Part shown: positions 54,506 to 64,000 of the stretch, piece by piece
How positions within the stretch are numbered: position 1 is the first letter of the stretch
Layout: each line of letters begins with the position of its first letter
DNA from: Bradysia coprophila
Taxonomy: Eukaryota; Arthropoda; Insecta; Diptera; Sciaridae
Reading direction: 5' to 3'
DNA length: 64,000 bases
Assembly: GCF_014529535.1 (NCBI RefSeq)
Contig: NW_023504022.1
Location: 864,986 to 928,985, forward strand
The notes under the pieces: generated by a model
Seen by the model: the letters and a program-made list of their open reading frames with translations, nothing else
Told to the model about the DNA's origin: nothing
The model's database searches: none
Position numbers and translations under genes: made by a program

Positions 54506-54890
54506 ATTAGTGGTATGGTTTGTAGCGCTGCACAAAAAAACGGTCGAATCCGATATTTTGAATTTTTGAATGGGAATTCACATTCAAACGTTGGTATCTC
54601 CGTTGTTTTTAAAGAATGAGAGCCAGATTTTGCAAGGTTTGCATCTTTTTTGGAGTTTTATCGACTGGCATACTCATTTGTGTAAAATAATTAGAAGAAT
54701 TTTTTTTAAATTTTACACAAATGAGTATGCCAATCGATAAAACTCCATAAAAGGTGCAAACCTAGCAAAATCTGGCTCTTTCTTTAAAAACAGCGGAGAT
54801 ATCAACGTTTAAATGTGAATTCCCATAAAAAAATTCAAAATATCGGATTCGGCCGCTCTTTTATGCAGCGCTACAAACCATACCACTAAT
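54506..54890. mobile_element. Foldback MITE, 385 bp, arms about 180 bp
   Basis: ATTAGTGGTATGGTTTGTAG at the left and its complement at the right; pairing continues through TGGGAATTCACATT, AGAGCCAGATTTTGC and TACTCATTTGTGTAAAAT to the centre near 54700. Confidence 0.8.
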
Positions 54891-55506
54891 CCACATCGGG
54901 GCACATTGTTTACAAAACAGTCCAGTGATAAATTTCGTGAGTTATTACATCTACTATCAACATTTTAGAAACTTTGTTATCAGTTTCAAGTGTTGCGAAA
55001 TACCTTCGTTTAACACTGTAGTGAGTATATATTGTTATTTTGAGCATGTATACTGTATGTATACTGAGCTTTACAGTACTGTTGTCAAGCATTTGATTTA
55101 AAATAAATTAGGAACGGCAAACAGCTGGTAAAAAAGACTCGCACGAAACTTACCTTTCAAGCCAATTTTAAATGAAAAAACTGTTAAGATTTAATCGATC
55201 TGCACACACAAAAAACACCTAGGACATGACATAGTAGCTATCCAACTTTGAGTACATTCACGACACGCTCAATCAATTTGCATTTAGAGTGATATAGCCA
55301 AGATTTCAGGCGATTAGGAAACAAGCGGTCTCCGATTTTAATAAGTGATAGCTCGTTGGATTCGTCTTTAAATCTAGGAAACACGCATCTTTCACTTTTT
55401 CGAAAAAAAAATATTTTCTGTGAAAAGCGTTCAAAAGTAAAGACATGTCAAAGGGTACCGACAACAGTTTTTTGGCAATAACTCAAGAAAAAAGTACATT
55501 ACTGCT

Positions 55507-55586
55507 ATAAGGCTGTATATAAGAGACTCGTACTAATACTCGCGCAAGCGCTCGTATACGTACACGTCTCTTATATACAGCCTTAT
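55507..55586. repeat. Perfect 21-bp inverted repeat, 80 bp overall
   Basis: ATAAGGCTGTATATAAGAGA plus C, then a 38-bp loop with CGCGCAAGCGC, then the exact complement. Confidence 0.85.
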
Positions 55587-55655
55587 ATCAGTGAGGTATT
55601 TTATCGCAGTAGGCAAACATCTCTTTTTCTAGTGATATAATTTTGCTTGCAAAAC

Positions 55656-55831
55656 AATGCTCAAAACAAACGAGGCATTGAAAACGTGTTTTGGTCCTAG
55701 TTTTCATTGACAGATGCAGCAGTCGCGATTTTGAATAGAAAAAGTTCTAAGTTTATTTGACAGTTTCGAAAATTTCGTCATGAAAAATAGGACCAAAACA
55801 CGTTTTCAATACCTCGTTTGTTTTGAGCATT
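55656..55831. mobile_element. Inverted-repeat MITE, 176 bp, arms 44 bp
   Basis: AATGCTCAAAACAAACGAGG, CATTGAAAACGTGTTTTGGT and CCTA return as complement with one or two mismatches. Confidence 0.8.
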
Positions 55832-55892
55832 AGCTCTCTAGGGTAAATTTGTTTACTCTTATGTACGTCGTGTATATAGCGCACAATACACA

Positions 55893-55934
55893 CACACCGT
55901 ATGCGATAAATAATTTTATCGCATACGCGGTGTG
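55893..55934. repeat. Hairpin, 42 bp
   Basis: CACACCGTATGCGATAAA pairs with TTTATCGCATACGCGGTGTG with a tiny loop. Confidence 0.75.
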
Positions 55935-56042
55935 ATTCCCCGAAAAAATTATTCACCTAGGATATATAAACAAACATTATAATTCTGTAAATTGTCAAAG
56001 TGTCATTCGCATATCTTGTTGTCTCGTTTTCGCTTATGCGAT

Positions 56043-56117
56043 AATAAATATTATGCACGTATGACAAGCCGTCTCGGCAAGCCCCGACCGCTTTGTCATA
56101 CGTGCATAATATTTATT
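56043..56117. repeat. Perfect 25-bp inverted repeat, 75 bp overall
   Basis: AATAAATATTATGCACGTAT plus GACAA, a 25-bp GC-rich loop, then the exact complement. Confidence 0.85.
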
Positions 56118-56119
56118 AA

Positions 56120-56840
56120 ATTGTCGGCCTTGTAAAGACTTACAGGTAGAGTAGACACTGGTTGGTGCGAGTACATCCACGAGAGTTATGACTAAAAATG
56201 AAGTGAATGTTCGAAGAATCCTCCTTCCCTGCAGCTTCGATGTTCCACTTGTTGTAGCTGACCTCCCTCACTATCATTTCGCATATAACTGAACCCAGTA
56301 CTTTTGTGCTGCAAGCCTACAGAAGTCTTGGAAAAAAGTTGGTGTCAAAATGCATATTATTTTTCCTTCTTTCTGGGGTTTCAACTGCTAAAACAGGGTC
56401 TGGAACGGTACTCCGGCAGTCATTTCGTACTGTTCTTTTACCTTATCAATAGAAAAACGCTTCACTATGTCGCGAATATGGGTCGTTAAAACAGATCCAA
56501 TGTTAGTAATATCAAGAGAAAAATTATTAAATTTTTCTCGGATGATTTCAGTCAAATAAAGTGTTAAAGCAAATGACTTCAGGAGTCCGGAAAAGTAATT
56601 AGTTTTTCAATTTGACCAATATTTGCTACGCGACAGGAGTTTGGAAAAACGATATGATCAAGTGGGAGCAAACGGCATCGAGTAAGCCTTCGCTATAACG
56701 ACGTTCACATGTTTGCTGAAGGTTAGATCCTCAGTCATGATCATAAGGGCACACAATACATTTTAAGGATCGTCTGCTACTAGCACTGTCATCCGGGCTT
56801 CGTTTCGGCCAGTATATACTACATGCGGCTGCTAGGAATC
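56120..56840. other. Non-coding stretch
   Basis: No coding or repeat signal recognised. Confidence 0.35.
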
Positions 56841-56841
56841 A

Positions 56842-56941
56842 AGGAATCTCGCGCCGGAGTGATTCACAATGACACACATATTTTGTATAAGGAGAATGTC
56901 ACTTTATGGGTCATTGTGAAAGACGCAGGCGCGAGATTCCT
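56842..56941. mobile_element. Hairpin MITE, 100 bp, AGGAATCTCGCGCC ends, copy 2
   Basis: Same layout and words as 54392-54497 (CTCGCGCCG, GATTCACAATGAC, TTTTGTATAAGGA). The ends match better here, so this copy is probably younger. Confidence 0.75.
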
Positions 56942-56944
56942 CAT

Positions 56945-57827
56945 TACCGTTACTGCCGACAGTCCTTATCACCTTGACACAATCTAACACTCTGACTCTC
57001 TTTACCACGCTGACACTCCTTGCCACGACATAGCAAAGTGAAAATCTTTATTACTCTGCCTCTCTTTGCCTCAGACATCAGGAGTGACGCCAGGTGAGCC
57101 CAAAGTGGAGCTAGGTGAACCCAAAGTGAAGCCACGTGAATCCAGGTGTAATGACATTTCGTGTGTGAATGTGCCAGTGCTGAATTGCAATTCGAGATAC
57201 AAACAATTTTCATTCATCAATTTGCGTTACCACACAACGTTTACACTCAGTGCTGGATTTTAAGGGTAAGACCGTAAGAGAATAGCGCCATACCATATTC
57301 ACCAACATTTTGCAATAACTTGGTTATTACCTCGGTTATTACAAAATGGTGTCTTATATCCCTAAAAAACAGAAACCTAACATAAGCTTTGCGTATCTAT
57401 TTATTCTTTCGAGATGACATGGAGTAACGTCTGATATGATTCCTATTGTATTTGATTTTTGAGCATTATCATCAAGGCAAAAACCAGTTGTTCGAAAACA
57501 TGGAACGCTTGACTGTATGCATAAGAAGAATCGTAAACAGTTATAATTTCACTTGAATTGAATGCATAATGCACGTGTGATGGCATCCGAATTAAACTTT
57601 ATATCGTTTTGAGCTTGGTTTTGAGTAGAACGAAGGTGTTAAGATCTTACAATTGTTATGGTTTCATTTGACGCGTTGGCCTTTAATAGTGTCGCTTGTG
57701 TGTCGTTCGATTGAAAGTAGATGATTTTTAGACTTGCCAACAATTAGTTTTATTGCATAATCGGTTGTTGTGTTGAATTTGATGTAGAAGTGTACTAATA
57801 TTGATTGAGCTTTGTAGGGTTAAGAGC
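56945..57827. other. Non-coding stretch
   Basis: Contains a short local repeat (CCAAAGTGGAGCTAGGTGAA / CCCAAAGTGAAGCCACGTGA) at 57098-57145. No gene recognised. Confidence 0.4.
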
Positions 57828-58205
57828 TCAGCTGGATAGCTAAGTTTTAAACTGGGGAGTAAAGTTTTTCACTGTGGAGCTAGTCTATCACTGGGTAGCC
57901 AAGTTAATCGCTAGGGAGCTAAGCTTATCACTGGGAAGCAAAGCTAATAACACTAGGGAGGTATTTTATCACTCGGGAACTAGATTTATGACTGAAGAGC
58001 TAGGTTTACGAGTGAGGAGCTAATTCTATCATTAGGGAGTTAAGCTTATGAGGCACGACACCTGGGTTCTAAGCTTATCACTGAGGACTAGATTTATCAC
58101 AGAGGTACTAAGTGAGGAACCTTTCACTAGAAAGCTAAATCTTTCACTGGAGTGATAAATTTCCTTAGCTCCCTTGGGAGTTGAGATATCACTAGTGAGC
58201 TAGTG
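57828..58205 (+). repeat. Degenerate minisatellite of GGGAGCTAAGCTTATCACT words, 5' flank of the synthetase gene
   Basis: About sixteen variants of a 20-24 bp word (GGGAGCTAAGCTTATCACTG, GGAACTAGATTTATGACTG). The array stops within 40 bp of the splice-acceptor-like sequence before the first coding exon. Confidence 0.7.
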
Positions 58206-58284
58206 CATGGATTTTCGAATTTTGACAGCAACATTCCTTTCAGGAATCCCTAATAACAGCGGAGGAGGTCATATTGGTCAAATA

Positions 58285-60703
58285 ATGTGTGCTCTCTACG
58301 ATGAACAAACAAAACTATGGACAGCTGCAGATCGACGACTATCAGAATCCAAACAACAATCATTGGGTCATGTAATTTTAAATTGGCTGTCGTCACGGGG
58401 TTCAAAACTAGCTCAGGTATTGTCCGAATATGAAATCAATCGGATTGGTAGCTTCCACTCACTTTTCCCGTTCGATTTATTTCATTAGATTAATGATGAC
58501 ACCGGCGTTCAAGTAACCTACCATGAACTCTGGTTAAATACAATTCGTGCCGCGCAAAATCTACTGAAAATGGGATTTAAGCCTCGGCAAAAGTTCTGTT
58601 TTATGATTTACAACAACGATCATCTAATCCCTGCTCTTGTCGCATCGATTTGTTTGATATGTCCAATTGTACCACTGCATCCGATGCTATCAAAGGATGA
58701 AATCGCACGGATTTTGATTCAAATTCAGCCAGTTGCTCTTTTCTGCGAAGCTAATTTATATGACAGCATCGATGAGGTGTTGTCGGAAATTGGAATCGAC
58801 GTGAAACTGTTCATTTTCGACAAACACATCGCCAATTTGGAATCAGTTGAACGTCTAATGGACGAAACGGGTGAAGAGGAAACATTTGTGTAAGTTTGCG
58901 TAAGATATACGTTGTTGACTCCGCTTGAGTCTGACTTCAAGTTACTTGGACCCAAAAGTGATAGTTGGATGAATCTTAATCATGAGAATGGATTGAGTTC
59001 GATAGCTGATTATTGCTGAATCACATAAAAAAGGGTCACAAGACCGGTGACTGCTATCAGAAATGCTCACCAGAATCTGATGGACTTGTCAAAAAAAAAC
59101 AGTTGATCAATCTGGAATTAGTTTAGGTTCAGGTTAGACCATGCTGAGGAACGGATCTGGCCTTCCGCCAAGCAGAGTTCAAACTAGATGATGGCAACTC
59201 TTGAACAATAGGGTCAATTGACCTGAACCGGTTCACTTGGCCTGAACCGGTTCACTTGACTTGAACCGGTTCACTTGACCTGAACCGGTTCACTTGACCT
59301 GAATCGGCTCACTTCGCTAGTTTGTAGTCAGTAGAGCTTTCTCCCTACAATTTAACAATCAATTTCTTTCACAGGCCTTACGTTCATAAGGTGGACGAGG
59401 ACATCGCAGGAATATTTTGTTCATCCGGTACAACAGGAACATCCAAGTGTCAGTGTTCTTTTCACATCAATTAATTAAAAGAATTTTCCAGTTTGATCAA
59501 CCAAACTTTATCGTAGTACAGGTGCCTGCATCTCATCCGATCACTACATTTTCAGTGATCCAGCCCGATACAACTCAGATTGCGTTGTGTTTTCCTTTGA
59601 TTCGATCTTCTGGACAGTCGGTGTCAGACCGCTGATCGACTGCATTTCAAATGGTGCAGTACGCATAATCACTTCACGTCCGTTTTCGCCCGAATTACAA
59701 CTGCAACTCATCGAAAAGTATAAGGTTAATGTGCTGTACAGTGCACCATTCAACATGGTTCCATGCATAAAAAACGACCTAATTAGCAAAGTGGATTTGT
59801 CGAGCGTGCACACGATATTCTTGTACGGGTCGAAGGTACATTCAACGTTGATCGAAGAACTGGATCGGTTTTTTCCGAACGCATGTCCGCTCTCGTGGTA
59901 TGGAATGACGGAAATCGGTAAAATTGCCGATGATTTGAGTGTTAAAGAAGGATGTGTCTGTGGCAAACAGCTGGTTAACGGTTGTACGGCAAAGATTATC
60001 GACGAAAATGGAAACCATTGTGGCCCCAATATCAGTGGTGAAATTTGCATCAAGAACAGCAATAAATTTCTCGGTTATTTTAATGATCCAGCGACAACAT
60101 CAGCCGCTATCGACGATGAGGGATTCTTTCGAACCGCTGACTCTGGCTATTTCGATGCTGATGGTATTCTATTCCTCAGCGATCGAAAGAAGAATGTCAT
60201 GACCGTGTTCTATTTCGACGGCATCATTTTGCCATCGGAAGTCGAAGCGTGTCTCAATTCAGTGCCAGATATCGATGAGGTCAGCGTTGTCGGTATATCG
60301 ATCACAACCGATATGGTTTTGCCAGCTGCGGTTGTTGTTCGAAAACCCGGTTCGAGTTTGAACGAGCACGATGTTTATGATATAGTCAAGGGTGAGTGTT
60401 GTTTGCACTATTCCGGGTCAAAACGTGCCGGAAGTTTGATACTTCTATTCACTAAATTGTTTGTCGGTTTCTTTTCGCGTCACAGATAAATTTCCCAACC
60501 GATCAAGACTGCGTGGTGGAGTGTATTTCGTTGAATCACTAGCAAAAACACGCAACGGAAAATTGCTCAAAAGAGAAATCACACAGCTGGCCGAATCACT
60601 GTTCCAAAAGGCATTGAAGCAAGACGAAAACGTTCAGGCATCTCTTTCTGTTATTCCGGAAGAATATCGTAAATTGATTAATGAAAGATATAACACGTGG
60701 TAG
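58285..60703 (+). CDS. AMP-forming adenylating enzyme (acyl-CoA synthetase / 4-coumarate-CoA ligase / luciferase-like), five exons
   Basis: Exons: 58285-58416, 58489-58889, 59375-59448, 59522-60391, 60486-60703; all GT/AG and in frame, 564 residues, usual for the family. The chosen ATG (MCALYDEQTKLWTAADRRL) fits the family's N-terminus; ATG 58207 is in frame, but an acceptor-like TTCCTTTCAG at 58234-58243 suggests a possible upstream exon. Motifs: SSGTTGTSK (phosphate-binding loop, 194-202), SWYGMTE (about 395), FRTADSGYFD (normally TGD-x-G, so Gly to Ala), SDRKKNVM, and KTRNGKLLKREI with the C-terminal lysine. Family reaction: acid plus ATP gives acyl-AMP, then CoA thioester. The substrate is unknown. 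No peroxisomal SKL end (ends RYNTW). An AATAAA follows at 60755. Confidence 0.88.
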
Positions 60704-60760
60704 AAAGTAATCAGCGAAGCCGTCGTTATCTTACTGACTTTCCAATATTTTGATAATAAA

Positions 60761-61206
60761 TGAAAAATGCAAGGCAGTTGACATGGTGTCCTTGAGTTAT
60801 TGTTGAAACACGTCAGACTCAAATTTACAAAAGGACAAAAATCCTCCAAGGTAAGAAAAAAACAAAACGAGTGTCTGTGCAACATCGCGTGCAATATTCC
60901 CCGGTATCATAATGTACTATTATTGTGTTGGCGCAAAGGATTAACTTATCAACATAATAATGTTGGACTTATGAACTCTAGGTAAATATAATAATAGTGT
61001 TTAATGTCAATAACGTTCACTGCAGACATGTTAGCCGCCGACTTGACTTCGCCGTTTTAGCCGCCGCCGGGGTATTTTGTACCGCCGCCGCCACCGACTG
61101 TCTGCAAGTCGGCGCTACTCTTCAGCCATATCGATTTGAAAATATTGCATTTATTGCGAAAATAAAGAAATTAACTAAATTGGGAAAACACAAATCTCAT
61201 AACAAA
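60761..61206. other. Intergenic, with a GCCGCC-rich patch
   Basis: 61029-61120 has GTTAGCCGCCGACTTGACTT, GCCGCCGCCGGGG and GCCGCCGCCACCGACTG words, inverted in part around 61070. It is clearly richer in GC than the surroundings. No gene. Confidence 0.45.
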
Positions 61207-61668
61207 CATAGCTAACGCCGACCCGTACGAAACACCTATTCGTATCAAAAGCCTTTAATGTGGAACTCTTCATTTCTCTTACTTCATTTTCTTCTCTACT
61301 GAAAAGCTCTTCGCCCTTTAAAATCACTTACATTATCCACTCTTTGCCTTGTTATCATATACAAATAAATTGCCGGAGGCAATATAGACAGCCCCGTACA
61401 AAGTCAACTTTCATAAATTGCTATTTAAACAGCTATATACCGCTATATTTACCTATATTTTCCTATAAATAAACATTTCACAGATGAATATGCTTTTATA
61501 TAGCTATATATGCCTGTATATAGCTCAATATAGCTGTATATATATATATATGTCCATATATAGAATGCCTGAAACACCCCACACACATAACCAATTATTA
61601 CTTCTATGTTAACAGAAACTCTCTAAGTACCATTTTTTCAAAGATATTTATATTTTACTAAAATCCAA
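61207..61668 (+). mobile_element. Copy of the GACCCGTACGAA element (sister of 9146-9607, inverted)
   Basis: CATAGCTAACGCCGACCCGT, ACGAAACACCTATTCGTATC, AAAGCCTTTAATGTGGAACT and TTGCCGGAGGCAATATAGAC are the reverse complement of 9607 downward. The copy ends at ACTAAAATCCAA next to LINE sequence. The 70-codon open frame present in both copies (FISLTSFSSLLK) looks non-coding. Confidence 0.8.
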
Positions 61669-63014
61669 CAATGTCCCAGCAAGCTACCGGCCAATTTCTT
61701 TGCTCAGCGTGTGCTATAAGATGCTCGAACGTCTCATCTACAACCGAATTTATGACGCCATCGATGTCAGGCTTCCGGACGAATATGCTGGTTTTAGAAG
61801 AGGACGCAGCTGCGCCGACCAAATCTTGGCGTTGACAACATTTATAGAGTCAGGCTTCGAACGTGCTGGCTTGGCGGAACTATTGGAAAACATGCTGTCG
61901 AACAGACAAATTGTGGTAATCATGAACGGTGATTTCAGCAAGAAAAAAATCCTGATGAATGGATTGCCTCAAGGCTCAGTTTTGGCCATGCTTCTTTTCA
62001 ATCTTTACATCAGCGATATGCCGGAAACTCAATCTCGCAAATTCGGATACGCCGACGATAACGCACAAGGGAGCCAACACAAAATCCCAAAGTACATAAA
62101 ACACCCTAACGAACGACCTGGCCATCTTAGAAAAATTTTACCGCGAAATTTTACAAAACAGAGGTAAGCTACTTTCACTTAAACAAGCGAGAGGCAAGTA
62201 GCGAACTAAAAGTAACTTTCTGCGGAAATCCGGTGAAATTCACGCCGTAAGTGCGCCTTAAATTCAAACATAATCATATAAACGCAGAAATAAATCTATA
62301 ACGCAGACTTTTAAATCTCTATTCCAACTATACCAACCCAAAAAAAAAAACTAAATGTCAATTTTCAATTTCCAATTTTCAAACCCGAATCCGAAATATC
62401 TCGGATATACGATGGATCGTACATTAACGCACCAGACGCATATGGAAAAAGTATGCCAAAAGCTTAAAACACGCAACATCATACAGAAACTGGCCGGATC
62501 CTCGTGGGGCTGTAACGGCAATACGCTTCGAACAGCAGCTATGGGGCTCGTCTACTCTACAGCAGAATACTGCTGTCCTGCCTGGTTACGTAGCGCACAC
62601 GTCAATAAGGTCGATGTACAACTCAACTCCACTCTACGATTAGTCACTGGTACACTGAAGTCAACACCATTGCCCTGGCTGCCAGTACTCGCAAACATCG
62701 CTCCATCAAATATTCGCCGTGAAGCGGCTCTGGCCCGTGAATGGTCTAACATTTCCGAAAACACCTCACTGCCGTTCCACGAAGACTTATCAATGGTTCA
62801 TTCCTCAAGACTGAGATCCAGACACCCAGTATGGAAAGAACCTTTCGTCAACTCTGAAAATTACACTTTCGATATTCTGGACAAGTGGAGAGAGACCTGG
62901 CACCGGGAGAATGTAAGGGTGCATACTATAATCGCGTGTGCCAGATTTCCGATGCCATTTTTGGTAAGTGGAAATCAAGCAATAGATGCGTGGAAGTCAT
63001 TTTATGTTGATTAA
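61669..63014 (+). pseudogene. Jockey/RTE-type LINE reverse transcriptase, truncated at the 5' side and with an internal deletion
   Basis: Frame 1: VPASYRPISLLSVCYKMLER, PDEYAGFRRGRSCADQILAL, then a jump from TFIESGFER to AGLAELLENMLSNRQIVVIM that removes motif A, then LPQGSVLAMLLFNLYIS and motif C FGYADDNAQ. After a gap of about 200 bp without frame, 62388-63014 continues: KYLGYTMDRTLTHQTHMEKV, IIQKLAGSSWGCNGNTLRTA, AEYCCPAWLRSAHVNKVDVQ, TPLPWLPVLANIAPSNIRRE. The thumb and connection parts are open over 200 codons; the catalytic core is dead. Confidence 0.8.
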
Positions 63015-63590
63015 CGTAAAAGAGGAATTATGAACGTGAAGCCACCAGCACTGGAAAGTGCTTCATTCAAGCATTTGTGGCCTAACATTTGATATGTAGG
63101 TCGAACGAAATAACATCTGTGTTTTTCATGTTATGGATGAGTACGAAAATTCTTATTTATGGTAATAACACAATGACGACGCACATAGAGTACGAGTATG
63201 ATAAATAGTATTTTTCGTCACGAGTGATGGAAAGTGGAGCATCACCTCGTTATTAAAAGCTTACAAGTTCTGAAAAATTCCCCTTTCATCACGAGTTACG
63301 AACTACGTTTTTTGCGCTTAAAAACTGAAATGAGATGAGATCACAACAACATTAACAAAGAAACCACTTTACAGCCATTTCAACAACAAAGCATGCACAC
63401 TTGATTGCGTCCAGAAATATAGATATGAAAATCCATTTTCAGCCGGAGAGAATGGTCGAGAAAGTACTTTCTTATCCGCAAATACCTCTTTCTATAAGAC
63501 GACGTCTCATTGAGACATGCTGAAAAATAAAGCTTTTCGATCATAGCTTGCGTGTCGAAATCCGTCGAATTCCAGTCTTCAAGCGCATGA
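63015..63590. other. Non-coding stretch
   Basis: Near 63205-63300 TCGTCACGAGTGATGGAAAG and TTTCATCACGAGTTACGAAC face each other as a weak inverted repeat. No gene. Confidence 0.4.
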
Positions 63591-63960
63591 ATTACTCCAC
63601 ACACATAGCCAATCACTTCCCTGTTGACAGACGGCCATTTTGTTAGGAGACGTTAAATAGTACGGTCGAACAAAAAAAAATATCAAGAAGTTCGGTCACA
63701 ATTTACTCGTGACGCTTGCATCTTCGACTCGCAAAAAGAAAAGCAAAAATTTTACCGAAAAAATTCTAGAACAAAAAAATACCAAAAAAATTTTGCGTCA
63801 CAAAGTGGCAGATAATTCGGCTTTTTTCCGTTTTTCCTTTTTGTTTCAGGACGTATTTCAACATCTGACACTTTGTGAGGCAATTTTTTTTTGTATTTGT
63901 TTTTCTACAATTTTTAATGATGATCGGTTCATCTTTTGGTTTACCAAATTCAACAAATGC
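63591..63960. repeat. Diverged copies of two repeat families seen elsewhere in the window
   Basis: 63597-63662 (CACACACATAGCCAATCACT, GGCCATTTTGTTAGGAGACG, AATAGTACGG) matches the minus strand of 9105-9235. 63760-63900 (TTTTGCGTCACAAAGTGGCA, then TGACACTTTGTGAGGCAATT) is an inverted repeat like the core of 30740-31169. Confidence 0.6.
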
Positions 63961-64000
63961 AGACACATTGCACATCGTGTGTCTGTTGTGTATGTGTTTA

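Noticed and set aside
55753..55956. 67-codon minus frame
   Set aside because: Overlaps an inverted-repeat MITE arm and a hairpin; no relatives.

Overview
The window looks like animal nuclear DNA, most likely from an insect and probably a dipteran. It is AT-rich and has spliced genes with GT/AG introns, non-LTR and LTR retrotransposons, hAT-, Harbinger- and mariner-like miniature elements, and many foldback palindromes. There is no operon structure. The species cannot be fixed from the sequence; a nematoceran fly is my guess from the element mix and is weak.

Only two stretches look like ordinary host genes. At the left edge (1-1563, minus) is the 3' part of a gene for a STAND-type NB-ARC plus TPR protein. 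At 58285-60703 (plus) is a complete five-exon gene for an AMP-forming adenylating enzyme (acyl-CoA synthetase / luciferase-like family), with a degenerate minisatellite just upstream. A six-exon DDE transposase gene (35210-39243, minus) is also intact but belongs to a mobile element. Almost everything else is transposable elements nested inside one another.

Region by region. 1.6-4.2 kb: short repeats, a 703-bp foldback element and a decayed Penelope-like fragment. 4.25-13.8 kb: a LOA-like LINE with 9-bp target duplications, inserted in one arm of an older inverted repeat. The LINE is itself split by a 2.94-kb foldback element (7935-10876) whose ends are 35-bp palindromic tandem repeats, and that element contains further insertions. 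13.9-15.8 kb: a YLDD reverse transcriptase broken by an 8-bp-TSD MITE. 17-22.4 kb: small MITEs, an RTE-like LINE in a roughly 65-bp palindrome, and a 1.5-kb element with AAAATCCGGA-rich ends. 23.2-26.4 kb: LINE fragments and an inverted duplication with arms of about 1.07 kb. 27-40.6 kb: a jockey-like LINE split by an 11.45-kb element (28915-40368) with 21-bp terminal inverted repeats and a 6-bp target duplication; the transposase gene lies inside it. 41.9-52.9 kb: a defective Ty3/gypsy-type element containing a young Bel-Pao element with identical LTRs. 53-57 kb: a tRNA-like SINE-type sequence and a cluster of hairpin elements. 61-64 kb: more repeat copies and a truncated LINE.

The best new candidate is the 11.45-kb element. 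Its borders are proven from sequence: removing it with one 6-bp duplicate gives an uninterrupted endonuclease reading frame in the host LINE. It carries an apparently intact six-exon gene for a 905-residue DDE transposase with two N-terminal zinc-binding modules and a C-terminal SWIM motif. The next best is the foldback element at 7935-10876, with palindromic tandem-repeat ends, 18-residue-periodic arrays and a PHD-like exon. At least six insertions here have ends that can be set to the base from target duplications or frame restoration, so the window preserves a readable order of insertion events.
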